NCBI RefSeq assembly: GCF_010614725.1
Contig: NZ_JAAEHL010000006.1
Span: forward strand, 248,001 to 312,000
Direction of reading: 5' to 3'
Length of the DNA stretch: 64,000 bases
Origin: Flavobacterium ajazii
Lineage (GTDB): Bacteria; Bacteroidota; Bacteroidia; Flavobacteriales; Flavobacteriaceae
The notes under the pieces are model-generated. The model worked only from the letters and a program-made list of their open reading frames with translations, made no database searches and had not been told where the DNA came from. Made by a program: the position numbers and the translations under genes. Of this stretch, positions 25,234-33,933 are shown in pieces (position 1 is the stretch's first letter; each line of letters begins with the position of its first letter).

Positions 25234-26508
25234 ATGACAATTTTACTATTGGGTTCGGGCGGAAGAGAGCATGCATTTGCATGGAAAATGACTCAGAGTC
25301 CTCTTTGCGAAAAACTATTTGTAGTACCTGGAAATGCAGGAACGGCTGCAATTGCTGAAAACGTAGCAATATCTCCAACAGATTTTGAAGCAGTAAAAGC
25401 ACTTGTGCTTAAAGAAAATATAAGTTTAGTAGTCGTAGGACCGGAAGATCCTTTGGTGAAAGGTATTTACGATTATTTTAAAAACGACGAAAGTTTAAAA
25501 CATATTCCTGTAATCGGGCCGTCAAAACTAGGAGCGCAATTAGAAGGAAGTAAAGAATTTGCAAAAGAATTCTTGATGAAACATAATATCCCAACGGCAG
25601 CTTACGATAGCTTTACTGCTGAAACGGTTGAAGAAGGATGTAAATTTCTAGAAACATTGCAGCCTCCTTATGTTTTAAAAGCAGACGGATTGGCAGCTGG
25701 AAAAGGAGTTTTGATTATTCAGGATCTTGAAGAAGCTAAAACAGAATTACGAAACATGCTGGTTCACGCTAAATTCGGAACAGCAAGTTCAAAAGTAGTT
25801 ATCGAAGAGTTTTTGGACGGAATCGAATTGAGCTGTTTTGTTCTTACTGACGGAAAAAATTATAAAATCCTGCCAACAGCAAAAGATTACAAACGTATTG
25901 GCGAAGGCGATACAGGTTTAAATACAGGTGGAATGGGAGCAGTTTCTCCAGTTCCTTATGTAGATGCTGTTTTGATGGAAAAAATTGAAACTCGTATTGT
26001 AAAACCTACAATCGAAGGTTTCCAAAAAGACGGAATCGAATATAAAGGTTTTGTATTCATTGGTTTGATCAACGTTAAAAATGAACCAATTGTAATTGAG
26101 TACAATGTAAGAATGGGAGATCCGGAAACAGAAGTGGTGGTTCCGAGATTAAAATCAGATTTGGTTGAATTGTTTTTATCTGTTGCAGATCAGAAATTAG
26201 GAGACTTTAATTTAGAAGTTGATCCAAGAAGTGCTACTACAGTTATGGTGGTTTCTGGCGGATACCCTGAAGATTTCGAAAAAGGGAAAGTAATTTCTGG
26301 TTTAGAAAATATTACAGATTCAATTGTTTTTCACGCAGGTACAAAATTAGATAACGAAAATGTTGTTACTAATGGAGGTCGTGTAATTGCAGTGACTTCT
26401 TATGGAGACAATTTTCAGGAGGCCATAAAAAAATCTTACCAAAACATAGATAAACTAAGTTTTGATAAGATGTATTTTAGAAAAGATATCGGCTTCGATT
26501 TAATTTAA
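25234..26508 (+). CDS. purD: Phosphoribosylamine-glycine ligase
   Basis: This 424-residue cytoplasmic ATP-grasp enzyme joins glycine to phosphoribosylamine, giving GAR in de novo purine synthesis. It has the PurD N-terminal LLGSGGREHAFAWK, VVGPEDPLVKG, the ATP-grasp KADGLAAGKGV loop, GGMGAVSPVPY, and the metal-binding EYNVRMGDPETE segment. It is full length. Other purine genes are not adjacent, so it stands alone, as in many Bacteroidota. A terminator follows its stop by eight bases. Confidence 0.96.
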   Translation: MTILLLGSGGREHAFAWKMTQSPLCEKLFVVPGNAGTAAIAENVAISPTDFEAVKALVLKENISLVVVGPEDPLVKGIYDYFKNDESLKHIPVIGPSKLGAQLEGSKEFAKEFLMKHNIPTAAYDSFTAETVEEGCKFLETLQPPYVLKADGLAAGKGVLIIQDLEEAKTELRNMLVHAKFGTASSKVVIEEFLDGIELSCFVLTDGKNYKILPTAKDYKRIGEGDTGLNTGGMGAVSPVPYVDAVLMEKIETRIVKPTIEGFQKDGIEYKGFVFIGLINVKNEPIVIEYNVRMGDPETEVVVPRLKSDLVELFLSVADQKLGDFNLEVDPRSATTVMVVSGGYPEDFEKGKVISGLENITDSIVFHAGTKLDNENVVTNGGRVIAVTSYGDNFQEAIKKSYQNIDKLSFDKMYFRKDIGFDLI

Positions 26509-26516
26509 AAATATTC

Positions 26517-26550
26517 ACCAGCCCTTTTTAATTAAAGGGTTTGGTTTTTT
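26517..26550 (+). terminator. Intrinsic terminator of purD
   Basis: Arms ACCAGCCCTTT and AAAGGGTTTGGT pair with a small internal mismatch and are followed by a T run. The convergent small gene ends right at the far side, so the hairpin probably serves both. Confidence 0.7.
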
Positions 26551-26779
26551 ATTTTAAAAATGAATGAGCTGTAGTATCCTGGTTTTCTGTTCCTGCATCA
26601 TCAAAAATGCGTAATTGTTTAATCCAATATACGATTGCTGCAGAACAGATGATCATGAAAATCCAGTTGATAGTGTTTGCACCAAACCATGTAATCAATT
26701 CCAAACGACGTAAAAAGTCAAGTGGAGCAAACAAAATGTTAACGAATAAGTATTGAATTCCTTCGAAAAATGCTGTCAT
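26549..26779 (-). CDS. Small membrane protein (DUF6341-like)
   Basis: This 76-residue protein has one clear transmembrane helix (about 36-54, TINWIFMIICSAAIVYWI) after an amphipathic start, and a charged C-terminus ending HSFLK. I recall it as a conserved flavobacterial small protein (DUF6341). Its function is unknown. The setting between purD and a multi-pass DUF6427 membrane protein looks familiar from other flavobacteria, which suggests an ordinary chromosomal role. Confidence 0.7.
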   Translation of the reverse strand: MTAFFEGIQYLFVNILFAPLDFLRRLELITWFGANTINWIFMIICSAAIVYWIKQLRIFDDAGTENQDTTAHSFLK

Positions 26780-26920
26780 AATTTTAAAAATTATATGTTA
26801 TTTATTGTTGTGTAATGTCTTGCAGATAAAATTCGGTTAACCAAATCTTTTTTCAACTTGTTAGGTCTTACCTTTTAAACAAGTAGTATCTTTACAAACG
26901 CAAAAGTATAAAATATCCTT

Positions 26921-27850
26921 ATGATAACAAGTGTTTTTAAAAAATCTACGCCATTAAATTATTCATTGGCTGTAATTTTAATACTGGTTTTCTTTTTTCT
27001 GTTTCAAATTCAGGAACCGTCATGGGTAGGTTCTTATTTTTTGATGTTTCAAAAAATAAGTTTGTTATGCTTTATTCTGGCATCTTTTTTTATGATAAAT
27101 TTTATTGTAAAAAAAAACGGGCTCAGTAAAGACAACGGTTATTCAATACTTTTTTATTTATTATTTATTTTATTTTTCCCTGCCATTTTGAATGATTCAA
27201 ATCTGTTATATGCAAATTTCTTTATTTTGCTGTCACTTCGCAGGTTGATTTCTTTACAATCATTAAAAGCATCAAAAGAGAAAATATTTGATGCCTCTTT
27301 TTGGATTTTACTGGCTTCTTTGTTTCAGTTTTGGTGTATTCTTTTTTTAATATTGGTTTTTATCTCTATAATTTTTCATGTTTCCAGAGATTACAGAAAT
27401 TGGATTTTGCCCTTTATTGCACTTCTGGCAGTTGGGATATTGTTTTTAACAACATCATTAATTTTCGATTTTGACGCAGTAAAATTTATTCAGGATAGAG
27501 CAGTAATAGATTTAAGTATTGATTATTTTAAAAATAATTACGAAAACGGGGCATTTTCAATCTATGTTTCAGTAGTTTTATTTTTTGTGGTTTCCATGTT
27601 GATGACCTTATCCAATCGTCCACAAATAGTTCATATTTCATACAAGAAGGTCGTCGCCTGGTTTTTTATAGCAGTCCTGGTTTTTATTCTTTCGCCAGAT
27701 AAAAGCAATGATTTATTGCTGTTCACTATTGCTCCTTTAACTATTATGGCAACCAGTCACGTTGAATATGTACAGCAAAAACTAAATAATGAAATTGTGT
27801 TTTATGTGCTTATTTGCTGTAGTTTATTTACGTTTTTTTCTCAGTTATAA
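26921..27850 (+). CDS. Multi-pass membrane protein (DUF6427-like)
   Basis: This 309-residue inner-membrane protein has about nine or ten hydrophobic helices spread through its length and opens MITSVFKKSTPLNYSLAVIL. I recall it as DUF6427, a flavobacterial family of unknown function. No catalytic motif stands out. The gene is convergent with upp: the two stop codons abut at 27845-27850, with no terminator between them. A TATCTTTAC element upstream of the ATG at 26921 resembles the -7 box but ends in A instead of G. Confidence 0.72.
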   Translation: MITSVFKKSTPLNYSLAVILILVFFFLFQIQEPSWVGSYFLMFQKISLLCFILASFFMINFIVKKNGLSKDNGYSILFYLLFILFFPAILNDSNLLYANFFILLSLRRLISLQSLKASKEKIFDASFWILLASLFQFWCILFLILVFISIIFHVSRDYRNWILPFIALLAVGILFLTTSLIFDFDAVKFIQDRAVIDLSIDYFKNNYENGAFSIYVSVVLFFVVSMLMTLSNRPQIVHISYKKVVAWFFIAVLVFILSPDKSNDLLLFTIAPLTIMATSHVEYVQQKLNNEIVFYVLICCSLFTFFSQL

Positions 27851-28498
27851 TTTACTTCCGTAGGCAAGATCGCCTGCGTCACCAAGTCCGGGAACAATGT
27901 AATTCTTTTCGTTTAATTTTTCGTCTAAGGCAGCTATCCATAAATGGCAGTTTTCAGGAAGATTTTTTTCAAGATAGGAAACCCCTTCAGGCGCAGCAAT
28001 AACAACAACGATATGTATTTCTTTTGGAGTAGCATTTTGAACCAATTTTTCATAAACCGCTACTATCGATTGACCAGTGGCAAGCATTGGGTCAAGTAAT
28101 AAAACGGTTTTATTGTTTAGGTTTGAAATTGCCTGATATTCAATTAAAATCTCGAATTCATCATTATTATTCGGATGATGCCTGCAAGCTGAAACAAAGC
28201 TGTTTTCGGCATGGTCAAAATAGTTTAAAAAACCGTTATGAAGTGGTAAACCGGCCCTTAAAATTGGACATAAAACTAAATCAGTTTCGATTTCAGTTGT
28301 TTTTTTTATACCAAGAGGAGTCTGAATTTCGACATTTTTGTAGGGTAAAACTTTGCTCAGTTCATAAGCCATAATCTCACCGATTCGTTCTATATTTTTT
28401 CGAAAACGCATACTATCGTTCTGAATATTTACGTTTCTTATTTGTCCTAAAAAATGATTTAGCACGCTATTATTTTCAGATATATAATGGATTTTCAT
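27845..28498 (-). CDS. upp: Uracil phosphoribosyltransferase
   Basis: This 217-residue enzyme makes UMP from uracil and PRPP in pyrimidine salvage. It shows the UPRT features CPILRAGLPLHNGFLNYF, the PRPP-binding loop LLLDPMLATGQSIV (near 132-145), VVIAAPEGV and the uracil-binding end YIVPGLGDAGDLAYG. It is a full-length cytosolic protein. Its stop codon abuts that of the converging DUF6427 gene. Confidence 0.95.
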   Translation of the reverse strand: MKIHYISENNSVLNHFLGQIRNVNIQNDSMRFRKNIERIGEIMAYELSKVLPYKNVEIQTPLGIKKTTEIETDLVLCPILRAGLPLHNGFLNYFDHAENSFVSACRHHPNNNDEFEILIEYQAISNLNNKTVLLLDPMLATGQSIVAVYEKLVQNATPKEIHIVVVIAAPEGVSYLEKNLPENCHLWIAALDEKLNEKNYIVPGLGDAGDLAYGSKL

Positions 28499-28555
28499 AA
28501 TAAATTTTTAGAAATATCAAATGCTTATGACTGGAAATGAAAAATTAAAGGTTTT

Positions 28556-28588
28556 TTGCCTACTATAAAAGTATAAAAAGTATCTTTG
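28556..28588 (+). promoter_or_regulatory. Promoter candidate TTG-N22-TATCTTTG
   Basis: TATCTTTG (28581-28588) fits TAnnTTTG, with a TTG at 28556-28558. The 22-base spacing is slightly long. It lies 20 bases upstream of the DUF4254 gene and probably also drives the genes behind it. Confidence 0.5.
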
Positions 28589-28608
28589 TAACTCTAAAAA
28601 ATAAATAC

Positions 28609-29214
28609 ATGTTTTCAAAATTAGCATATTCAGTTTTCGAACAAAGTATCAAAGATTATCATCAGTTTGATAGTGTTGACCAACCTATAAAAAATCCTTA
28701 CCCAAAGGATAAATTCGAACATTTATTGTATTTGAAAAACTGGATTGATACCGTTCAATGGCATTACGAGGATATTATTCGTGATCCACAAATTGATCCT
28801 GTGGCTGCTTTAACGTTAAAAAGAAAAATTGATGCTTCAAATCAGGAGAGAACTGATATGGTAGAATACATCGACAGCTACTTTTTGCAGAAATACAGCC
28901 ATATAAAAGCAAAAGACGGAGCAAAAATCAATTCTGAAAGTCCGGCTTGGGCATTTGACAGATTGTCTATTTTGGCATTGAAAATTTATCATATGCAGGA
29001 AGAAGCTACACGTGCAGAAGCTACTCAGGAACACAGAGATAAATGTCAGGAAAAACTAAATGTACTTTTAGAACAAAGAACAGATTTATCTACAGCAATT
29101 GAAGAATTATTGACAGATATCGAGAATGGTGATAAATTCATGAAAGTGTACAAACAAATGAAAATGTACAACGACGATGAACTGAACCCGGTTTTATATC
29201 AAAATAAAAAATAA
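28609..29214 (+). CDS. DUF4254-family protein
   Basis: This 201-residue soluble, all-helical protein opens MFSKLAYSVFEQSIKDYH and has the central block LYLKNWIDTVQWHYEDIIRD and RKIDASNQERTDMVEYID that I associate with DUF4254. These proteins are common in Bacteroidota beside glycosyltransferases, and their role is unknown. Here the GT9 gene lies about 2 kb downstream, separated by a Schlafen-type regulator that starts 18 bases after the DUF4254 stop. Confidence 0.8.
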   Translation: MFSKLAYSVFEQSIKDYHQFDSVDQPIKNPYPKDKFEHLLYLKNWIDTVQWHYEDIIRDPQIDPVAALTLKRKIDASNQERTDMVEYIDSYFLQKYSHIKAKDGAKINSESPAWAFDRLSILALKIYHMQEEATRAEATQEHRDKCQEKLNVLLEQRTDLSTAIEELLTDIENGDKFMKVYKQMKMYNDDELNPVLYQNKK

Positions 29215-29232
29215 AATTTTTAGGTTATTATT

Positions 29233-31017
29233 TTGTCTATGATAACAATTGAAATATTAAAAAAACTCAAAGAGTCAGAAGACAAAGTTGAATTCAAAAA
29301 GGGAGAAGGAGGTAACATATCCTACGATGGTGGTTCTAAACCTAAACCTAGTGATAGAAGAAGATGTATTTTAGGATATGTTACCGCTTTATGTAATGAA
29401 GGTGGAGGATATTTGGTTATTGGAATGACTGATAATTACCCCCATAAAGTAGTTGGTACTCAGCAGAGTTTGGGTTCAATAGGTGAACTTGAATCTAAAA
29501 TATATACTGATACTGGAATTCGTCCAAAAATATATGAGCTTTATGAAGATTCTAAAAGAGTATTAGTAATCGAAGTTCCGTGTAGACCCGCAGGAAAAAT
29601 TTTTAAATTTGAAGATGTAGCTTTAATGAGAGTTGGTGAAGAACTCAAGCCAATGTCAGATGAGATTTATTTAAAAATTATTCAAGAGCAAGAACCTGAT
29701 TTTTCACAGCAAATATGCGAAGGGTTAACAATTTCTGATTTGGATGAAAAAGCCATATTATTGCTGAAAGAAAAATATTCTATTAAACAAAACAATCCAC
29801 AATTTAAGTTATTACCTAACGAACAGATTCTTTCTGATCTTGATCTTTTAAAAAAAGGTAAATTAACTAATGCGGCATTGATTCTTTTAGCGAAAAAAGA
29901 AACATTACAAGATAGGTTACCACAAACCAAAGTAATGTTAGAATACAGAAATTCGGAAAGTCAGATTCCATTTGATAACAGAATAGAATTTACAGAACCA
30001 TTTTTTATATTAATAGATGAATTATGGAAGACCATTAATTTAAGAAACGGAAGTTTTCCTATTCAGGATGGAGCCTATATTTTTAGCATTCCTTATTTTA
30101 ATGAAGAAGTAATTCGAGAATCTATTAATAATGCAATATCACATCGTGACTATAGGAGAACTTCAGAGATTATAATTAAACAGTTTCCTCACAGATTAGA
30201 TGTTATAAATGCGGGAGGATTTCCTGCTGGTGTGACATTAGAAAATCTAATAAAAATACCAAGCACCCCAAGAAATAGATTATTAGCGGATATTTTGCAA
30301 AAAACGGGTATAGTAGAACGTTCGGGACAAGGAGTTGATAAGATATATTATAATACTCTTTCTGAAGGTAAAGCAGAACCCGATTATTCAAAATCTGATA
30401 ATTTTCAAGTCAATCTTAAATTATCTGCGATAATAGAAGACAGAGCATTTGCTTTATTTATTGATTCAATTCAGAAAGAACTTCCTGAAAATGAAAAACT
30501 TTCTGTTCTTGAAATAGTTACATTGAATAAAATTAAAAATGGTATTCAAAAAAGTGAAGTTGATCCAGAACAAGTAAATCAGCTTTTGCAAAAAAAACTC
30601 ATTGAAAAAAGAGGCAAGACAAATGCAATTTTTTATATTTTATCGAAGGATTATTATGAGTTTACAGATGAAAAAGCAAAATATTATAATCTTCAGGAAA
30701 TTGATGATAATCAAATTTTAAATAGAATTATTCAATTTTTATCTAAAGAAGGTAAAGCAAAAATGAAAGATTTTGTAGGTTTATTTGAAGATAAGTTATC
30801 TAGAAAGCAGGTTCGGTTTCGAGTAGATAAATTAGTTTCAAACAGAACATTAGAACAACAAGGAGAAGGCTCTACATCAACTTATAAATTGAGTGAATAT
30901 TATATCAAAGAAATAGAAGTAATATCTGAGGCATTTAATATTGGAATGAAAGAGATGATTAAAAAACAAAGCAAGGAAAATGAAATGGCCAAAAAAGGAC
31001 CAAGAAAAAAGAGCTAA
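29233..31017 (+). CDS. Schlafen AlbA_2-domain ATP-binding putative transcriptional regulator
   Basis: This 594-residue protein has the AlbA_2 domain at about 12-130 (KVEFKKGEGGN, GYVTALCNEGGGYLVIGMTD), an HATPase_c_4-like middle with RESINNAISHRDY and ERSGQGVDKIYY, and two C-terminal winged-helix-like regions (about 440-580). This family occurs in accessory regions and is linked to regulation or defence, with the mechanism unclear. The C-terminal lysine-rich tail NEMAKKGPRKKS has a partial second copy behind the stop codon. The gene sits between DUF4254 and GT9, which suggests later insertion. Base composition is similar to its neighbours. Confidence 0.85.
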   Translation: MSMITIEILKKLKESEDKVEFKKGEGGNISYDGGSKPKPSDRRRCILGYVTALCNEGGGYLVIGMTDNYPHKVVGTQQSLGSIGELESKIYTDTGIRPKIYELYEDSKRVLVIEVPCRPAGKIFKFEDVALMRVGEELKPMSDEIYLKIIQEQEPDFSQQICEGLTISDLDEKAILLLKEKYSIKQNNPQFKLLPNEQILSDLDLLKKGKLTNAALILLAKKETLQDRLPQTKVMLEYRNSESQIPFDNRIEFTEPFFILIDELWKTINLRNGSFPIQDGAYIFSIPYFNEEVIRESINNAISHRDYRRTSEIIIKQFPHRLDVINAGGFPAGVTLENLIKIPSTPRNRLLADILQKTGIVERSGQGVDKIYYNTLSEGKAEPDYSKSDNFQVNLKLSAIIEDRAFALFIDSIQKELPENEKLSVLEIVTLNKIKNGIQKSEVDPEQVNQLLQKKLIEKRGKTNAIFYILSKDYYEFTDEKAKYYNLQEIDDNQILNRIIQFLSKEGKAKMKDFVGLFEDKLSRKQVRFRVDKLVSNRTLEQQGEGSTSTYKLSEYYIKEIEVISEAFNIGMKEMIKKQSKENEMAKKGPRKKS

Positions 31018-31085
31018 ATTATTAAAAACTACGCTTTTTTGTTAATAAACCTCCTCTAATAGGCTGATATTAAGGTTTTTTTTAA

Positions 31086-31150
31086 AAATGAAATGGCCAA
31101 AGAATGGCCAAAAAAACACCACTTTTTAGAAAATTCCACCACTTTTTTAA
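31086..31150 (+). pseudogene. Degenerate duplicate of the Schlafen gene 3' tail
   Basis: The 16-base string AAATGAAATGGCCAAA at 31086 nearly repeats the end of the upstream gene (near 30977). Read in frame it gives EMAKEWPKKHHF, resembling the NEMAKKG tail. It lies about 70 bases behind the stop and is followed by no further gene. It is a remnant of a repeated lysine-rich tail or of an older copy of the gene. Confidence 0.5.
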
Positions 31151-31167
31151 TTTTAAATTGAGAAAAA

Positions 31168-32205
31168 TTGTCCACCAAAATTAAACACATAGCCGTCATG
31201 AGACTATCCGCAATGGGAGATGTCGCCATGACGGTTCCTGTTTTACGAGCATTTGTAAAGCAATATCCGACAGTAAAATTAACTGTCGTTTCCCGTCCTT
31301 TTTTTAAACCTTTCTTTAACGGAATTCCGAACTTGGAGTTTTTTGCTTTTGATGAAAAAGAAAGACACAAAGGATTTCCGGGGCTTTTGCGTTTATTTAA
31401 AGATTTGAAACAGCTAAGAATTGATGCTTTTGCGGACCTTCATAATGTTTTACGGTCTAAGATTGTGAGTTTACTTTTCGCTTTAAGCGGAAAAAAAAGA
31501 GCAACTGTTGATAAAGGAAGAGAAGGAAAAAAAGAATTAACTCGTACTGAAAACAAAATTTTCAAACAATTGCCAACCATGTTTGAAAGGCATGCAAAAG
31601 TGTTTGAAGAATTGGGTTTTCCTTTAGATTTATCAAATCCGGAGTTCCCTGAAAAAGCAGTTTTAAGTGCAGAAATTACAGATTTAATTGGTGAGAATTA
31701 TCAAAAATTAATTGGAATTGCGCCTTTTGCACAATATGATTCTAAAGTTTATCCTTTGGATTTAATGGAGGAAGTAATTGCAAAATTAGCAGAAAATAAA
31801 GATCAGACCATTTTACTTTTTGGAGGAGGGAAGAAAGAAATCGAAATTTTAGATTCACTTTCAGAACCTTTCAAAAATGTAATAAACGTTGCCGGAAAAA
31901 TTAAATTTCAGCAGGAATTAAAATTAATAAGCAATCTTGATGTAATGCTTTCTATGGATTCCGGAAATGCACATATTGCCGCAATGTTAGGTATAAAAGT
32001 GGTTACGCTTTGGGGCGCAACGCATCATTATGCCGGATTTTTACCATTCAACCAAACTTTAGAAAATGCCTTAACTTCAGATAGAAATCAATATCCAAAA
32101 TTGCCTACATCTGTTTACGGGAATAAAATTGTAGAAGGTTATGAAGATGCGATGAGGACGATTTTGCCATCAACAGTGATACAAAAAATCCAATCCTTGT
32201 TATAA
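31168..32205 (+). CDS. Glycosyltransferase family 9 (heptosyltransferase-like)
   Basis: This 345-residue GT-B-fold protein resembles ADP-heptose:LPS heptosyltransferases. It has the N-terminal MRLSAMGDVAMTVPVLRAF, the central GIAPFAQYDSKVYP nucleotide strand, LLFGGGKKEIEIL, and the acceptor/donor block MSMDSGNAHIAAMLGIKVVTLWGATH. It probably adds a core sugar to lipid A or another surface glycan in the cytoplasm. The start is unusual: a TTG at 31168 is preferred because the strand KHIAVMRL must be included. An ATG at 31198 would remove it. A hairpin terminator overlaps the stop. Confidence 0.85.
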   Translation: MSTKIKHIAVMRLSAMGDVAMTVPVLRAFVKQYPTVKLTVVSRPFFKPFFNGIPNLEFFAFDEKERHKGFPGLLRLFKDLKQLRIDAFADLHNVLRSKIVSLLFALSGKKRATVDKGREGKKELTRTENKIFKQLPTMFERHAKVFEELGFPLDLSNPEFPEKAVLSAEITDLIGENYQKLIGIAPFAQYDSKVYPLDLMEEVIAKLAENKDQTILLFGGGKKEIEILDSLSEPFKNVINVAGKIKFQQELKLISNLDVMLSMDSGNAHIAAMLGIKVVTLWGATHHYAGFLPFNQTLENALTSDRNQYPKLPTSVYGNKIVEGYEDAMRTILPSTVIQKIQSLL

Positions 32206-32217
32206 GATTGGATTTTT
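32183..32217. terminator. Intrinsic terminator between GT9 and the TonB-C-like gene
   Basis: Arms AAAAATCCAATC and GATTGGATTTTT form a 12-pair stem around a nine-base loop, with T and A runs on each side. It overlaps the GT9 stop and can serve both convergent genes. Confidence 0.75.
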
Positions 32218-32238
32218 GTATAATTTCAAAAAATGGGT

Positions 32239-33777
32239 TTATGGCCCAGGAGTTTTTCTCAAACTTTTAAATTCATCAACGGTACTGTTTCCAACATTAA
32301 AACCAAAAGAATATTTGCGGGTTGTAATTATAGCTTTTCCGTTTAGATAGGCAGGTTTATAAACATCCGGGATGCTTTTTATTATTTGTTCGAGCTCGTT
32401 GCAAATTTCTGCATTAGGTGCAAATGCTTTTACATTTATGATTTTACCTTTATCATCTATTTGAAACGAAAAACGGACATTAATGACGCCTTTAAGTTTT
32501 GTTTTATTTCGGATAGTTCTTTTAAAATTATTAACTACAAGATTTTTAATGCTTTGATTCATACAATCGTATAACTCTTTTGAATTTGATGATTCACAGT
32601 CCTTATCAAAAAAAGGGGGTGTATGGATAGATGGTTTATCGCTTGACACAATTATATTTTTGTTAAGTCTGTTAATTATCAAAGGATAACTGTATGAATC
32701 TATTGTATTTACAGGTTTTATATTTAATTTTTCAAATGGAAATTTTTTGAAAATCCCAACAAGTTTATCATTAAGTTCTGACGTATAAGCATTGGTTTTA
32801 AAATTTATTGGCTTACCTTTTTTGTCAATATTAAAATAGATGTTAATAGGACCTTTCAAGAGAAGAATTTTATCAAGTTCTTCGGCGCTAATATATTTTT
32901 TAAAATGAAATGCTAATTCAGTATTCGGGTTTAGAAATTCGTCACTTACATTTAAAAGATTTTCTTGATATTCATTCACTTCCTCTTTATATTTTTCATT
33001 GTCAGATTCTATTTCAAGAGAAATGGTTTTTTCATAAACAAAGCTGGTTGGATTACCATTACGGGTAGCTGGAATTTTGGCTTTTGGAAAGAGTGCCACA
33101 ACATGATTTAATTCTTTGGTCAAACTATCTGTTGGCGCTTTACAATTTACCTGTTCAATTTCCCCTTGTTCGTTTACTGAGAATTTTACACGTAAATTTA
33201 ATGATCCTAATATTTTTGCTTTTTTAATTTCGGCAGGTGAAATATTATTTGCTACATGTTCAGAAATTTTGTTCAGAAGGCAGTTGGATAGTTTCGTTTT
33301 ATTTACAGCAGATTCACATCCTTCAAAAACAGGAAGTTTATCAAAGACAACATTTGTGCTGCAATTAATGATCATTTTATCTCCTTCTGTGGAAAGAATC
33401 TGTAGCGCATAAGTGTTCAGTTGATTTTTTTCGGGAATATTTAAATCTTCAATATTATAATTTATAAAGGCTTCACGAATATTTTTGTTTAATTCTGAGT
33501 ATGGCGAATTGACAATAATATTGGTTACTTTATTTTGCTGGTCAATTTTAAAAGTCAGATAAACGAATTTTTTGTTTTTTATTGTATCGTTAATTTTATA
33601 GTGATCAAGTAAGCTTGAATTTATTCGTTTTGCAAAATATTTAGAAAGGTTATTGTTTTTATCTGGTTTTGCATAAGAAATAAATTCATCATATTTATCG
33701 GCAAATGTTTGATAATCGTTTTGAGAAAAACCGATGATAGAGTTGATAAATAAAATAAAAAACAAAAAGTATTTCAT
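32239..33777 (-). CDS. Secreted protein with repeated TonB-C-like modules
   Basis: This 512-residue exported protein begins with a signal peptide (to about residue 19). It carries two related halves, each with a short TonB-like strand set (FVYLTFKIDQQNKV, INIYFNIDKKGKP) followed by a module starting PVFEGCES or PPFFDKDCES and ending in VKFSVNEQGEIEQV or FSFQIDDKGKIINV. These blocks match the C-terminal domain of flavobacterial TonB proteins. There is no N-terminal TonB helix or proline-rich spacer, so it is unlikely to act as an ordinary energy transducer. A periplasmic scaffold or binding role is inference. It has paired cysteines in each half. Confidence 0.7.
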   Translation of the reverse strand: MKYFLFFILFINSIIGFSQNDYQTFADKYDEFISYAKPDKNNNLSKYFAKRINSSLLDHYKINDTIKNKKFVYLTFKIDQQNKVTNIIVNSPYSELNKNIREAFINYNIEDLNIPEKNQLNTYALQILSTEGDKMIINCSTNVVFDKLPVFEGCESAVNKTKLSNCLLNKISEHVANNISPAEIKKAKILGSLNLRVKFSVNEQGEIEQVNCKAPTDSLTKELNHVVALFPKAKIPATRNGNPTSFVYEKTISLEIESDNEKYKEEVNEYQENLLNVSDEFLNPNTELAFHFKKYISAEELDKILLLKGPINIYFNIDKKGKPINFKTNAYTSELNDKLVGIFKKFPFEKLNIKPVNTIDSYSYPLIINRLNKNIIVSSDKPSIHTPPFFDKDCESSNSKELYDCMNQSIKNLVVNNFKRTIRNKTKLKGVINVRFSFQIDDKGKIINVKAFAPNAEICNELEQIIKSIPDVYKPAYLNGKAIITTRKYSFGFNVGNSTVDEFKSLRKTPGP

Positions 33778-33870
33778 ATATAATTTAGTTAGAGAAAGTT
33801 CAAATGTATGAAATCACTTTGTAATTTTGTTTCGGATAAATTTAAAATTTGTTATTAAACGGTGAAAAAA

Positions 33871-33908
33871 AATTCCAAATTCCAACATAAAAATTGGGAT
33901 TTGGAATT
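33871..33908. terminator. Bidirectional hairpin downstream of the PaaE-like gene
   Basis: Arms AATTCCAAATTCCAA and TTGGGATTTGGAATT pair with one wobble across an eight-base loop and are flanked by A and T runs. It lies 25 bases after the oxidoreductase stop on the minus strand. Confidence 0.65.
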
Positions 33909-33933
33909 TATATTTTTTTAGAAATTTCAACGA

